From Mesorhizobium sp. ES1-4 (GTDB lineage: Bacteria > Pseudomonadota > Alphaproteobacteria > Rhizobiales > Rhizobiaceae), in contig NZ_JAIUGV010000008.1 in NCBI RefSeq assembly GCF_020164745.1, forward strand, positions 292,311-356,310: a DNA stretch of 64,000 nt, given 5' to 3'. Below the pieces are notes generated by a model that was given only the letters and a program-made list of their open reading frames with translations, had not been told where the DNA came from and did not search any database. Below are positions 41,349-49,943 of this stretch, piece after piece. Within the stretch, counting starts at the first letter, position 1. Each line of letters opens with the position of its first letter. A program made the translations under genes and the position numbers.

Positions 41349-41957
41349 ATGGATTTGTTGCGCCACAAGAAGACAGCCGCTGGCCGTGGCTTTCTCGACG
41401 ATCAGTTCCTGATTGCCATGCCTGGTATGAAGGACGACCGTTTCACGCGCTCGGTCATCTATATCTGCGCGCACAGCGATGAAGGCGCGATGGGCCTGAT
41501 CATCAACCAGACGCAGCAGATGCTGTTTCCGGACCTTCTGGTGCAACTCGGCATCATGAACGAGCAGGAGGCGATCCGCCTGCCGGCGCAGGCGCGCGAT
41601 TTCGTCGTGCGCAATGGCGGACCCGTCGACCGCAGCCGGGGCTTCGTCCTCCATTCGGGCGACTACCGCGTGGAATCCTCGCTCACCGTTTCCGACGACA
41701 TCTGCCTGACCGCGACCGTCGACATATTGCGGGCAATATCGTCAGGGCGCGGGCCGCGCCGCGCGCTGATGGCGCTCGGCTATTCCGGCTGGGGCGCCGG
41801 CCAACTGGAAACCGAGATCGCCGAGAATGGCTGGCTGACCTGCCCGGCGACGCCGGAATTGCTGTTCGACGCTGACATCGAGCGCAAATACGACCGGATT
41901 CTCGCCTCGATCGGCATCGATCTTGCCCATCTCAGCCTGGCCGCCGGACACGCCTGA
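41349..41957 (+). CDS. YqgE/AlgH (UPF0301) family protein
   Basis: A 202-residue member of the YqgE/AlgH family, marked by FLDDQFLIAMPGMKDDRFTR, HSDEGAMGLIINQ, and the C-terminal ALGYSGWGAGQLETEIAENG. AlgH was linked to alginate control in Pseudomonas; no biochemical role is firm. ATG 41349 has no ribosome site, and the frame is open 46 codons further without family similarity. The leader holds an inverted repeat (ATGGGC ... GCCCAT, within about 41281-41312). Divergent from the DsbD-like gene. Confidence 0.9.
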   Translation: MDLLRHKKTAAGRGFLDDQFLIAMPGMKDDRFTRSVIYICAHSDEGAMGLIINQTQQMLFPDLLVQLGIMNEQEAIRLPAQARDFVVRNGGPVDRSRGFVLHSGDYRVESSLTVSDDICLTATVDILRAISSGRGPRRALMALGYSGWGAGQLETEIAENGWLTCPATPELLFDADIERKYDRILASIGIDLAHLSLAAGHA

Positions 41958-41972
41958 CGACGCGGAAGGCTT

Positions 41973-44861
41973 TTAAGCCTGCGTCAGCGGATACTGCTCC
42001 TTCAGCGTCTTCAGCACCTGGTCGCCCGGCATCGGCGCGCCGAACATGAAGCTCTGCACATATTCGCAGCCCATCTGGCGCAGCTCCAGCGCATCGCGCT
42101 CGTCCGATATGCCCTCGGCGACCACCGACAGGCCGAGCTCATGCGCCATGTTGACCATGGATTTGAGCAGTACGGCGCGCTTGGGCGTGTTGTCGTCGAC
42201 GAAGCTCTTGTCGATCTTGATCGTATCGAACGGGAACCGCGTCAGATAGGCGAGCGAGGAGTAGCCGGTGCCGAAATCGTCCAACGACAGGCCAATGCCG
42301 AGCTGCTTCAGCTTGGTCAGCACATGGGCCGTCTGTTCGGGATTGTCCATGACCAGCGACTCGGTGAGTTCGAGCCGGAAGCAGCGCGGCTTCAGGTTGG
42401 CGCGTGCGATCACCGAACGCACATCGCTGACCAGGTCGCGGCGGATGAGCTGGCGGCTGGACAGGTTGACGGAAACCGACAGCGGCGCGTCGCCGATCTG
42501 CTTTTGCCATCCCGCGAGATCCTCGGCCGCCTGCTGCATCGCAAACAGCCCAAGCTGCACGATCAGCCCGCAGCTTTCGGCGACCGGGATGAAATCCGCC
42601 GGCGGGATCATGCCGCGGCGTGGATGGTCCCAGCGCAGCAGCGCCTCGAAGCCGGCGACACTGCCATCCTCGAGCCGCACGATCGGCTGGTAGGCCAGCG
42701 TGAACTCGCGCCGCTCGATGGCGCGCCGCAGGTCGGATTCGAACTGCAGGCGGTCGGTGCCGACGGTGCGGAACGCAGGACGGAACGGCTCTATCCTGTC
42801 GCCGCCGAAGCGCTTGGCCTGATGCATGGCGAGTTCGGCGTCCTTGACCATGTCCTCGGCCGAGGTCTGCGCCGAAGTCCAGGTGATCAGGCCGATCGAG
42901 GCGGTCAGCACGATCTCGCGTTTGGCAAAGGTGATCGGATTGTTTATCGCATGCTTGATCGCATCGGCCACGCCGGCGATGCGGGCGGGATCCTGCTCGG
43001 ACAGCAGCATAAGCGCGAACTGGTCGCCGGCGAACCGCGACAGCGAGTCCTTCGGCTTCAACAGCCGGTGCAGGCGCCGTGCTATGGTAAGCAGGATGGT
43101 GTCGCCGGCGGAGATGCCGAGCCCGTCATTGACCTGCTTGAAACGATCAATGTCGATGACGAAGACGGTCGGACGCACCTTCTCTTCGGTGCGGGCGATC
43201 GAGATGATCGCCTCCAGCCGGTTCATGAACAGTTCGCGGTTCGGCAGGCCGGTCAAGTTGTCGTGCACGGCGTCGTGCAGCAGCCGCTCTTCGGATTTCT
43301 TCTGTTCGGTGACGTCGACCATGGTGCCGACGCAGCGGATCACCTCGCCGTCCGACCCGATCACCGGGCGCGCGCGCAAGGCGAACCAGTGATAATGCCC
43401 GTCGGCGCCGCGCAGGCGGAAGTTCTGCGCCACCCGGCCGCGCCGATGCTCCAGCACCACATCGAGCGTCGTGCGGAACGTGTCGCGGTCATCGGCATGC
43501 AGCACCGGCAGCCAGTTTCGCGCGGCGCCCCCCAGGCTGTTGGGGGCAAGGCCGAGCTGGATGCTGACATCGGGTTTGGTCACCACGCGGTCGCGCAGCA
43601 CGTCCCAGTCCCAAACCGTATCGCCCGATCCCGCGACGGCCAGCGCCTGTCGCTCGAGGTCGGAGAACAGCCCCTGATGCAGCGCACCACCTGCAAAGGC
43701 GTGCTGCATGACGGTGAAGCCGATCAACAGGATGATCAGGATCAGCCCGCCGCCAAGGGCTGGCTGGGCGATGTCGTTGTCAAGCATGCCGGTAACCGCC
43801 ATCCACGACCCGCATAACCACAACAGCACCATGACCCAGCTGGGCACCAGCATGATCGCTCGGTCGTAACCACGAATACCGAGGAAGATGATCAGGCCGA
43901 GCCCGGTCAGCGCCGTGGCGGCAAATGAGATGCGGGCAATGCCCGCGGCGACCGCTGGATCGACGATGGCGACGCCGGCGATCAGCAGCAGGCCGAGTAT
44001 CCAGACCAGGGCGCCATAGCTGAAATGGCCGTGCCATCGGTTGAGGTTGAGATAGGCGAACAGGAAAACCACGAAGGTCGCCGCCAGTCCCACCTCCGTT
44101 CCGGCTCGCCACATCTGTTCGTTGCCGGGCGAGATCTCTATCACCTTGTTGAGGAAGCCGAAATCGACGCAGATATAGGCAAGCACCGCCCAGGCAAGAG
44201 CTGCCGTCGCCGGGAACATCGACGTTCCCTTGACGACGAACAGGATGGTCAGGAACAGCGCCAGAAGGCCGGCGATGCCGATGACGATGCCGCGAAACAG
44301 CGTGTAGGAATTGACCGAATCCTTGTAGGATTCCGGGTCCCAGAGGTAGACCTGGGGCAGCTTTGGCGAGGCGAGTTCGGCGATGAAGGTGATCACCGTG
44401 CCGGGGTTCAGCGTCACCCGGAACACGTCGGCGTCGGGGCTGGTCTGGCGGTCGAGCGCGAAGCCTTCGCTCGGCGTGATGGCGGCAATGCGCGTCGAGC
44501 CCAGGTCCGGCCAGAAGATGCCGGAATTGACCAGCCGGAAATGCGGCGCGACGATCAGCCTGTCGAGCTGCTGGTCGGTGGTGTTGGCGAGTGCGAACAC
44601 GGCCCAGTCGCCGGTCGAACGGGCGTCGTTGGCCTCGACCTCGATGCGCCGTACGATGCCGTCCGGCCCGGGCGCGGTCGACACCTGGAAGTTCTCGCCC
44701 TGGTTGCGGTAGATCTCGACGGCGCGCGAAAGGTCGAGCGCGACATCGTCGCGGGCAATCTTGATGGGTTCGACGGCGAAGGCCGACGAAGCCGCGCACA
44801 GCGTCAGCATCGTCGCCAGCAGAAAGGCGAACAGCGGCCCGTTTCGCAGGAATTTCGTCAA
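41973..44861 (-). CDS. 7TM sensor with PAS, degenerate GGDEF and EAL domains
   Basis: A 962-residue membrane signalling protein. A signal peptide and a periplasmic 7TMR-DISMED2-like region (about 30-180) are followed by seven helices (about 185-395), a PAS/PAC region (about 405-525; FRLRGADGHYHWFALRARPV), a GGDEF domain (about 535-695) and an EAL domain (about 710-955). The GGDEF motif reads RFAGDQFAL, with the essential Gly-Gly-Asp-Glu-Phe changed to AGDQF, so cyclase activity is doubtful. EAL is intact: GFEALLRWDHP, VSVNLSSRQL, DDFGTGYSSLAYL. Likely a c-di-GMP phosphodiesterase. It starts 2 bp after the GNAT gene, so it belongs to the thrC-M16-GNAT run. Confidence 0.9.
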   Translation of the reverse strand: MTKFLRNGPLFAFLLATMLTLCAASSAFAVEPIKIARDDVALDLSRAVEIYRNQGENFQVSTAPGPDGIVRRIEVEANDARSTGDWAVFALANTTDQQLDRLIVAPHFRLVNSGIFWPDLGSTRIAAITPSEGFALDRQTSPDADVFRVTLNPGTVITFIAELASPKLPQVYLWDPESYKDSVNSYTLFRGIVIGIAGLLALFLTILFVVKGTSMFPATAALAWAVLAYICVDFGFLNKVIEISPGNEQMWRAGTEVGLAATFVVFLFAYLNLNRWHGHFSYGALVWILGLLLIAGVAIVDPAVAAGIARISFAATALTGLGLIIFLGIRGYDRAIMLVPSWVMVLLWLCGSWMAVTGMLDNDIAQPALGGGLILIILLIGFTVMQHAFAGGALHQGLFSDLERQALAVAGSGDTVWDWDVLRDRVVTKPDVSIQLGLAPNSLGGAARNWLPVLHADDRDTFRTTLDVVLEHRRGRVAQNFRLRGADGHYHWFALRARPVIGSDGEVIRCVGTMVDVTEQKKSEERLLHDAVHDNLTGLPNRELFMNRLEAIISIARTEEKVRPTVFVIDIDRFKQVNDGLGISAGDTILLTIARRLHRLLKPKDSLSRFAGDQFALMLLSEQDPARIAGVADAIKHAINNPITFAKREIVLTASIGLITWTSAQTSAEDMVKDAELAMHQAKRFGGDRIEPFRPAFRTVGTDRLQFESDLRRAIERREFTLAYQPIVRLEDGSVAGFEALLRWDHPRRGMIPPADFIPVAESCGLIVQLGLFAMQQAAEDLAGWQKQIGDAPLSVSVNLSSRQLIRRDLVSDVRSVIARANLKPRCFRLELTESLVMDNPEQTAHVLTKLKQLGIGLSLDDFGTGYSSLAYLTRFPFDTIKIDKSFVDDNTPKRAVLLKSMVNMAHELGLSVVAEGISDERDALELRQMGCEYVQSFMFGAPMPGDQVLKTLKEQYPLTQA

Positions 44862-44863
44862 AA

Positions 44864-45460
44864 TCAGTCCTTCGTTCCAGCGCCCGGCGGATCGTCGGCG
44901 ATCCGGGCGTAGAGGTAATGGTCCTGCCAGATGCCGTTGATCCTGAGATAGGATCGCAGAAGTCCTTCGCGCCGGAATCCGGCTTTTTCAAGCACGCGGA
45001 TCGACCTGATATTGTCGGGAATACAGGCGGCTTCGATCCGGTGCAACCTCAGCGTATCGAAGGCGAAGCGGGCCACCACCTTGACCGCGTCGGTCATCAG
45101 GCCACGGCCGCCGAAGCGTTCGCCGATCCAGTAGCCGACATGGCCGCTTTGCGAGACGCCGTGGCGTATGTTGCCAAGCGTTATGCCGCCGGCGAGCTTG
45201 CCGCTCGATTTCTCGAAGATGAAGAAGGCGATCGCGGTTCCCTGTGCATAGTCCTCACGGTAGCGGCTGATGCGCAGGCGCCATGCCGTGCGGTCGAGTT
45301 CGTCGGGGGTCCAGCGCGGCTCCCACGGCTCCAGGAACGCCCGGCTTTCGCCACGAACCGCCGCCCACTCGCGATAGTCGTTGGTGAACGGTACGCGGAG
45401 CGTGACGAAGTTGCCCTTCAGTGCCGGCAGGTCACGGCGAAAGAAAGGGAGCGCGAACAC
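44864..45460 (-). CDS. RimJ-type GNAT N-acetyltransferase
   Basis: A 198-residue acetyltransferase resembling ribosomal-protein alanine acetyltransferases. RFGGRGLMTDAVKVVARF is the acetyl-CoA loop region, with LRLHRIEAACIPDNIRSI and VLEKAGFRREGLLRSYL as the RimJ/RimL signature. It lies 11 bp after the M16 peptidase gene and 2 bp before the GGDEF-EAL gene. The thrC-M16-GNAT order is shared by several Rhizobiales, but its logic is unknown. Confidence 0.92.
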   Translation of the reverse strand: MFALPFFRRDLPALKGNFVTLRVPFTNDYREWAAVRGESRAFLEPWEPRWTPDELDRTAWRLRISRYREDYAQGTAIAFFIFEKSSGKLAGGITLGNIRHGVSQSGHVGYWIGERFGGRGLMTDAVKVVARFAFDTLRLHRIEAACIPDNIRSIRVLEKAGFRREGLLRSYLRINGIWQDHYLYARIADDPPGAGTKD

Positions 45461-45471
45461 GGCGCTTGGAC

Positions 45472-46764
45472 TTAGACGGCGAGCCTGCGGGCCGTGGTCT
45501 GCGTACCCGGAAGCGAATCGAGGATCGCCTCATATGGTGCCAGCGTACCCACGGGCCCGACGGCGGTAAGCGTCGGCTTGGTCGAGAACATCCGCGCCGA
45601 CAGGTCGGTCAGGCGCTCGATCGTCAGTGCGGCAAGCCGCTCCATGAGCTCCTCCTTTGCGATCGGACGCCCGAACAGGAGCAGTTGCCGCGCGATCTGC
45701 GAGGCGCGGCTGGCCGGGCTTTCGGCGGACATGATCAGCCCGGCGCGATACTGGGCGCGTGCGCGGTCGAGTTCCTCCTGCAGGATGCTCTCGCCGGCCT
45801 TCTGCAACTCGTCGATGATGACAGGCACCAGTTTGGCGATGTCGCTCTGCCCCGTCGCGGCGTGAACACCGAATATGCCCGTGTCGGAAAAGCCCCAGTG
45901 GAAGGCATAGACCGAGTAGCAGAGGCCGCGTTTCTCGCGGACTTCCTGGAACAGGCGCGATGACATGCCGCCGCCGAGGATCATCGACAGCACCTGCGAG
46001 GCGTAGAAATCGCGCACATGGTAGGCACGTCCCTCGAAGCCCAGCACGATCTGCGCGTCCATCAGGTCGCGGTCCTCCCGGAAATCGCCGCCGACATATT
46101 GCGCGTATTGCGGAATGGTGCTGTCGGCCTTGCTGCGGAAACCGCCGAGCCGGTTTTCGACCTCGCGCACGAACTTGTCGTGCTTGATGTCGCCGGCGGC
46201 CACGATCACCATCCGCTCGGCGCCGTATTGGCGTTCGATGAAATCGTGCAACTGCTTGGAGGTGAAGGACTTTACGGTTTCGGGCGTGCCCAGGATCGAG
46301 CGGCCGATGGTCTGGTGGCGGAAAGCCGTTTCGGTGAAACGATCGAAGACGATATCGTCGGGCGTGTCGTGCGCGGCACCGATCTCCTGCAGGATGACAT
46401 GCTGCTCGCGCTCGAGTTCCTGGGGATCGAATTCGGATTCCTGCAGGATGTCGGAGAGGATATCGACGGCCAGCGGCATATCGTCTGAGAGCACCCTGGC
46501 GTAATAGGAGGTGGTCTCGACACTGGTGGCGGCATTGATCTCGCCGCCGACATCCTCGATTTCCGAGGCTATCTCGAAGGCGCTTCGCCGCTTCGTCCCC
46601 TTGAACGCCATGTGCTCGAGCAGATGGGCCATGCCATGCTCTTCTTCGCGTTCATTGCGGGCACCCGACTTGACCCAGGCACCCAAGGCAACCGATTCGA
46701 TACTTGGAAGGGTTTCGGTGGCGACTGTCAGGCCGTTCGACAGACGGCTTACCTCAACACCCAT
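45472..46764 (-). CDS. M16 family processing peptidase (pitrilysin-like)
   Basis: A 430-residue zinc protease related to mitochondrial processing peptidase. The inverted zinc motif HLLEHMAFKGTKRRSAFEIA (HxxEH) is followed by a distal glutamate region, GGEINAATSVETTSYYARVL. The C-terminal half has the R/Y pair region (LFQEVREKRGLCYSVYAFHW). Two-lobed chamber type. It starts 14 bp after thrC. Its target in bacteria is not established. Confidence 0.95.
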   Translation of the reverse strand: MGVEVSRLSNGLTVATETLPSIESVALGAWVKSGARNEREEEHGMAHLLEHMAFKGTKRRSAFEIASEIEDVGGEINAATSVETTSYYARVLSDDMPLAVDILSDILQESEFDPQELEREQHVILQEIGAAHDTPDDIVFDRFTETAFRHQTIGRSILGTPETVKSFTSKQLHDFIERQYGAERMVIVAAGDIKHDKFVREVENRLGGFRSKADSTIPQYAQYVGGDFREDRDLMDAQIVLGFEGRAYHVRDFYASQVLSMILGGGMSSRLFQEVREKRGLCYSVYAFHWGFSDTGIFGVHAATGQSDIAKLVPVIIDELQKAGESILQEELDRARAQYRAGLIMSAESPASRASQIARQLLLFGRPIAKEELMERLAALTIERLTDLSARMFSTKPTLTAVGPVGTLAPYEAILDSLPGTQTTARRLAV

Positions 46765-46778
46765 ATGGCTTGTACTCC

Positions 46779-48176
46779 CTAACGCGCCGCCCGCGCGCGG
46801 CGGCTGACATAATCTTCCACCATTTTGAGGTCGGATGGAAGTACCGTGTATTTTTCCTCAAATGTCATCAATCCCCCTAGCCATGCGGGCAGGGCGGGCG
46901 AGATACCGCTGGCGGCCTCGACGGCTGCGGGGAATTTTGCCGGGTGAGCAGTGCCCAGCACCACCATCGGCGTGGCACCTGCAGCCTTGCCAGCCGCGAC
47001 ATGCACCGCTGCAGCCGTATGCGGATCGAGCAGGTAATTGCTGGTGGCCAGCATCGAGCGGATGGTGGCGGCGACCTCCTCCATGTCAGCGCGGCCGGCG
47101 TCGAATTCGGACCGCATCCTGGCGATTTCCGCGGCTTCGATGGTGAAAGCGCCCGATTGCTTCAGGCCGGCCATGTAGCGCCGAACCGTTGCCGCGTCGC
47201 GGTTTGACGCCTCGAAAAGCAGGCGTTCGAAGTTCGACGAGACCTGGATATCCATCGACGGCGAGGTGGTCGCAAAGACGCCTTTGGTGCGGTATTCGCC
47301 GGTCGCGAAGGTGCGCGCCAATATGTCGTTGTCGTTGGTGGCGATGACCAGCCGGTCGATCGGCAGGCCCATCTTCTTGGCTGCATAACCGGCGAAGATA
47401 TCGCCGAAATTGCCTGTCGGCACGGTGAACGAGACCGGTCTGTCCGGTGCGCCGAGCGACAGTGCCGAGGAGAAATAATAGACGATCTGGGCCATGATCC
47501 GCGCCCAGTTGATCGAATTGACCCCCGACAGCGACACCCGGTCGCGAAAGTCGTGATCGTTGAACATGTCCTTCAGCAGGCCCTGACAGTCGTCGAAATT
47601 GCCCTCGATCGCCAGCGCGTGGACATTCTCGGCCCTCGACGTCGTCATTTGCCGCTGCTGCACCGGCGAGACGCGGCCATGCGGGAAAAGGATGAAGATG
47701 TCAGTGCGGCTGCGCCCGGCAAAGGCGTCTATGGCCGCGCCGCCAGTATCGCCCGACGTGGCGCCGACGATGGTCGCGTGCTGGCCGCGTTCGGCAAGCA
47801 CATGGTCCATCAGCCGGGCAAGCAACTGCATCGCCACGTCCTTGAACGCCAGCGTCGGCCCATGAAAGAGTTCGAGGACAAAAGTGTTGCCGCCGGTCTG
47901 CACCAGCGGGCAGACAGCCGGATGGCGGAAGGTGGCATAGGCTTCGCGGACGAGACGCTCGAAGACCGGTGTGGCGATCTCGCCGCCGAGGAACGGCGTC
48001 AGCAAGCGGATGGCGAGGTCGGGATAGGCAAGACCGCGCATGGCGCGGATGTCGGCCGTCGAGAAGTGCGGCCATTCGCGCGGCACATAGAGCCCGCCGT
48101 CGCGCGCCAGGCCAGCCAGAATGGCGTCGGAAAATCCAAGCGCGGGCGCTTCCCCGCGGGTGCTCACATAGTCCAT
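46779..48176 (-). CDS. thrC: Threonine synthase
   Basis: The PLP enzyme making threonine from O-phosphohomoserine, 465 residues. The PLP lysine lies in HGPTLAFKDVAMQLLARLMD; the phosphate loop is VGATSGDTGGAAIDAFAGR; and FTVPTGNFGDIFAGYAAKKM is typical of the longer (ThrC class 2) form. First gene of the minus-strand run thrC-M16-GNAT-sensor, with gaps of 14, 11 and 2 bp. ThrB is encoded at 37.6 kb. Confidence 0.97.
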   Translation of the reverse strand: MDYVSTRGEAPALGFSDAILAGLARDGGLYVPREWPHFSTADIRAMRGLAYPDLAIRLLTPFLGGEIATPVFERLVREAYATFRHPAVCPLVQTGGNTFVLELFHGPTLAFKDVAMQLLARLMDHVLAERGQHATIVGATSGDTGGAAIDAFAGRSRTDIFILFPHGRVSPVQQRQMTTSRAENVHALAIEGNFDDCQGLLKDMFNDHDFRDRVSLSGVNSINWARIMAQIVYYFSSALSLGAPDRPVSFTVPTGNFGDIFAGYAAKKMGLPIDRLVIATNDNDILARTFATGEYRTKGVFATTSPSMDIQVSSNFERLLFEASNRDAATVRRYMAGLKQSGAFTIEAAEIARMRSEFDAGRADMEEVAATIRSMLATSNYLLDPHTAAAVHVAAGKAAGATPMVVLGTAHPAKFPAAVEAASGISPALPAWLGGLMTFEEKYTVLPSDLKMVEDYVSRRARAAR

Positions 48177-48306
48177 GTCACAGATCCGTTTGCCGCCTGG
48201 TTTTTCCGTTCACCACAAGGTGGTTAATTTCTGCACCGGCTCTAGTCGCATTTTCGCCGCGCGGTTGATATACGTCACCAGCTTTGCGAGAGGGAAGTGC
48301 AGTTTC

Positions 48307-49035
48307 ATGGCGTTTCGTACATCAAGTGGTCGCTTTTTGGCGGGTCTTGCGCTCACCGGCTTTATGCTTGCCGCCGCCGGCTGCCAATCAGGCGACAATG
48401 GCATCCTGAACCTCGGTTTCGGCAAGAAGGATCCGACCGCGCCACCGCCGCCACAGGATTCCAAGTTGCTGGCCAGCCAGTTGCAGGCCTATTGCCCAAG
48501 GGTGTCGGTCCGCGACGGCACGGCCTTCTTCAACACCTACGTCAACGAGGTCAGGAAACCCAAGCCGAAACTCAAGAGGACCGGCGACGCCGCCGCGGAT
48601 GCCGCGGCCCAGGCCGCGGCTGACGCGGCTGCCGCAACGCCGCCTGACGATTCGGCGAGGATCATCTATCAGGCGTCGATCAGCGACGTGACCCGCGATT
48701 GCAGCCGTGCCGACGGCCAGTTGACGATGACGATCGCGGTTGCCGGCAAGATCGTCCCAGGACCGAAATTCACGCCCGGCACCATCACCATGCCGATCCG
48801 CACCGCGGTCATGCACGGCACCGACGTGCTCTATTCGCAGATACACCAGTATCAGGTCCAGGTGACCGACCCCTCGGCCGCGACTCAGTTTGTCTTCACC
48901 GATTCCAATATCGTCGTGCCGGCGCCAACGGCGTCGGACTATCAAGCCTATGCCGGCTATGACGAAACCGCGCCGAAGGCAACGACCGACAAGCCGAAGA
49001 AAAATCACAGGAAGAAGGCCGCCGTGACGAATTAG
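48307..49035 (+). CDS. Putative lipoprotein of unknown function
   Basis: A 242-residue protein with a lipoprotein signal: FLAGLALTGFMLAAAGCQSG, giving a lipobox ending in Cys. A proline-rich, then alanine/aspartate-rich stretch (AAADAAAQAAADAAAATPPD) separates an N-terminal half (LLASQLQAYCPRVSV) from a beta-rich C-terminal half (VAGKIVPGPKFTPGTITMPI). A basic tail (KPKKNHRKKAAVTN) ends it. I recognise no family. It is divergent from thrC and converges with a HAD gene. Confidence 0.78.
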   Translation: MAFRTSSGRFLAGLALTGFMLAAAGCQSGDNGILNLGFGKKDPTAPPPPQDSKLLASQLQAYCPRVSVRDGTAFFNTYVNEVRKPKPKLKRTGDAAADAAAQAAADAAAATPPDDSARIIYQASISDVTRDCSRADGQLTMTIAVAGKIVPGPKFTPGTITMPIRTAVMHGTDVLYSQIHQYQVQVTDPSAATQFVFTDSNIVVPAPTASDYQAYAGYDETAPKATTDKPKKNHRKKAAVTN

Positions 49036-49077
49036 GCGGCCGTCGGCGTGGCGTGCGGCTGGCCGGGCGCATGCATC

Positions 49078-49767
49078 TTAAGCGTCCGCCGACCACTCCG
49101 ACAAAGCCGCAATGACGCTCTTCAGCTCCGCCCAGCGGCGGATCACCGTCTCGGCTCCGGCCTCCGTCAGCGCATCGGCGTGGCCGGGATAGCTGTGGCT
49201 GGCGCCCGTAAAACCGATCACGCGCATGCCGGCGGCCCTGGCGCCGGTGACGCCGTGCACGGAATCCTCGATGACGAAGGTGTTCGCCGGGTGGGCGCCG
49301 AGTTTTTCGGCGGCATGCAGGAACACGTCCGGAGCCGGCTTGGTCTTTCCGGTCGGCGTCTCCATCGCCGAGAAGATGCGTCCGGCGAAGAACGGCAGCA
49401 AATGCACCTTCTCCAGCATGAACTCGATCCGCTCCGAACGTGAGTTGGAGCAGATGCAGCGCTGCGTCGTGACCGAGGCGACCGCCTCGCGCACGCCCTC
49501 GATGGCACGCACGTCGCTGCGCAGCTTGCGGTCGACCAGTTCCTCGGCGCGGTCGATCAACGACACCTGGAACGGGATCTTGGACTTCTCCTCGATCCGC
49601 ATCAGGATGTCCTTGAAGGTCAGGCCCGCATAAGTCTCGGCAATCTCCTCCGCCGAGATTTCATATCCGGCCAAGGTGATCAATTCGGCCTCGACCCGTG
49701 CGGCGATGATTTCGGAATCGACGAGCACGCCGTCGCAATCGAAGATGACAAGGTCTGGCTGGGGCAT
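49078..49767 (-). CDS. HAD-family hydrolase (phosphoglycolate/beta-phosphoglucomutase type)
   Basis: A 229-residue class IA HAD phosphatase: DLVIFDCDGVLVDSEIIAAR (nucleophile motif I), CICSNSRSERIEFML (motif II), GKTKPAPDVFLHAAEKL with Lys (motif III), and FVIEDSVHGVTGARAAGMRV (motif IV). The substrate may be a sugar phosphate or phosphoglycolate. ATG 49767 (MPQPD) is used; a further frame extends 12 codons upstream. It lies 42 bp from the convergent lipoprotein gene. Confidence 0.92.
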   Translation of the reverse strand: MPQPDLVIFDCDGVLVDSEIIAARVEAELITLAGYEISAEEIAETYAGLTFKDILMRIEEKSKIPFQVSLIDRAEELVDRKLRSDVRAIEGVREAVASVTTQRCICSNSRSERIEFMLEKVHLLPFFAGRIFSAMETPTGKTKPAPDVFLHAAEKLGAHPANTFVIEDSVHGVTGARAAGMRVIGFTGASHSYPGHADALTEAGAETVIRRWAELKSVIAALSEWSADA

Positions 49768-49881
49768 GGTGATCCGGACGATGGAGGATGGAGGGATGGC
49801 CACTCAGGGCTCAAGCGGCGCGGCATACACCAATGACCGGGCCTTCGCAAATCCGGTGGCTGTCCGCGTGCCTTCACTGAA

Positions 49882-49919
49882 TGTTTACGCTGATCGGTAA
49901 CCATAACGGGGAGTAAACA
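49882..49919. promoter_or_regulatory. Dyad upstream of ccrM
   Basis: TGTTTAC (49882-49888) is mirrored by GTAAACA (49913-49919), with centres 31 bp (about three helical turns) apart, 25 bp before the ccrM start. Two further GTAAC-like sequences lie within and after it. The spacing suits a dimeric regulator or two-site binding. Which factor is unknown; I saw no TTAA-N7-TTAA CtrA box here. Confidence 0.45.
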
Positions 49920-49943
49920 GTAACGCGTGCCTTGGGTGTAAAA

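Noticed and set aside
42141..43817. 558-codon plus-strand frame opposite the GGDEF-EAL gene
   Set aside because: Antisense shadow caused by third-position GC bias.
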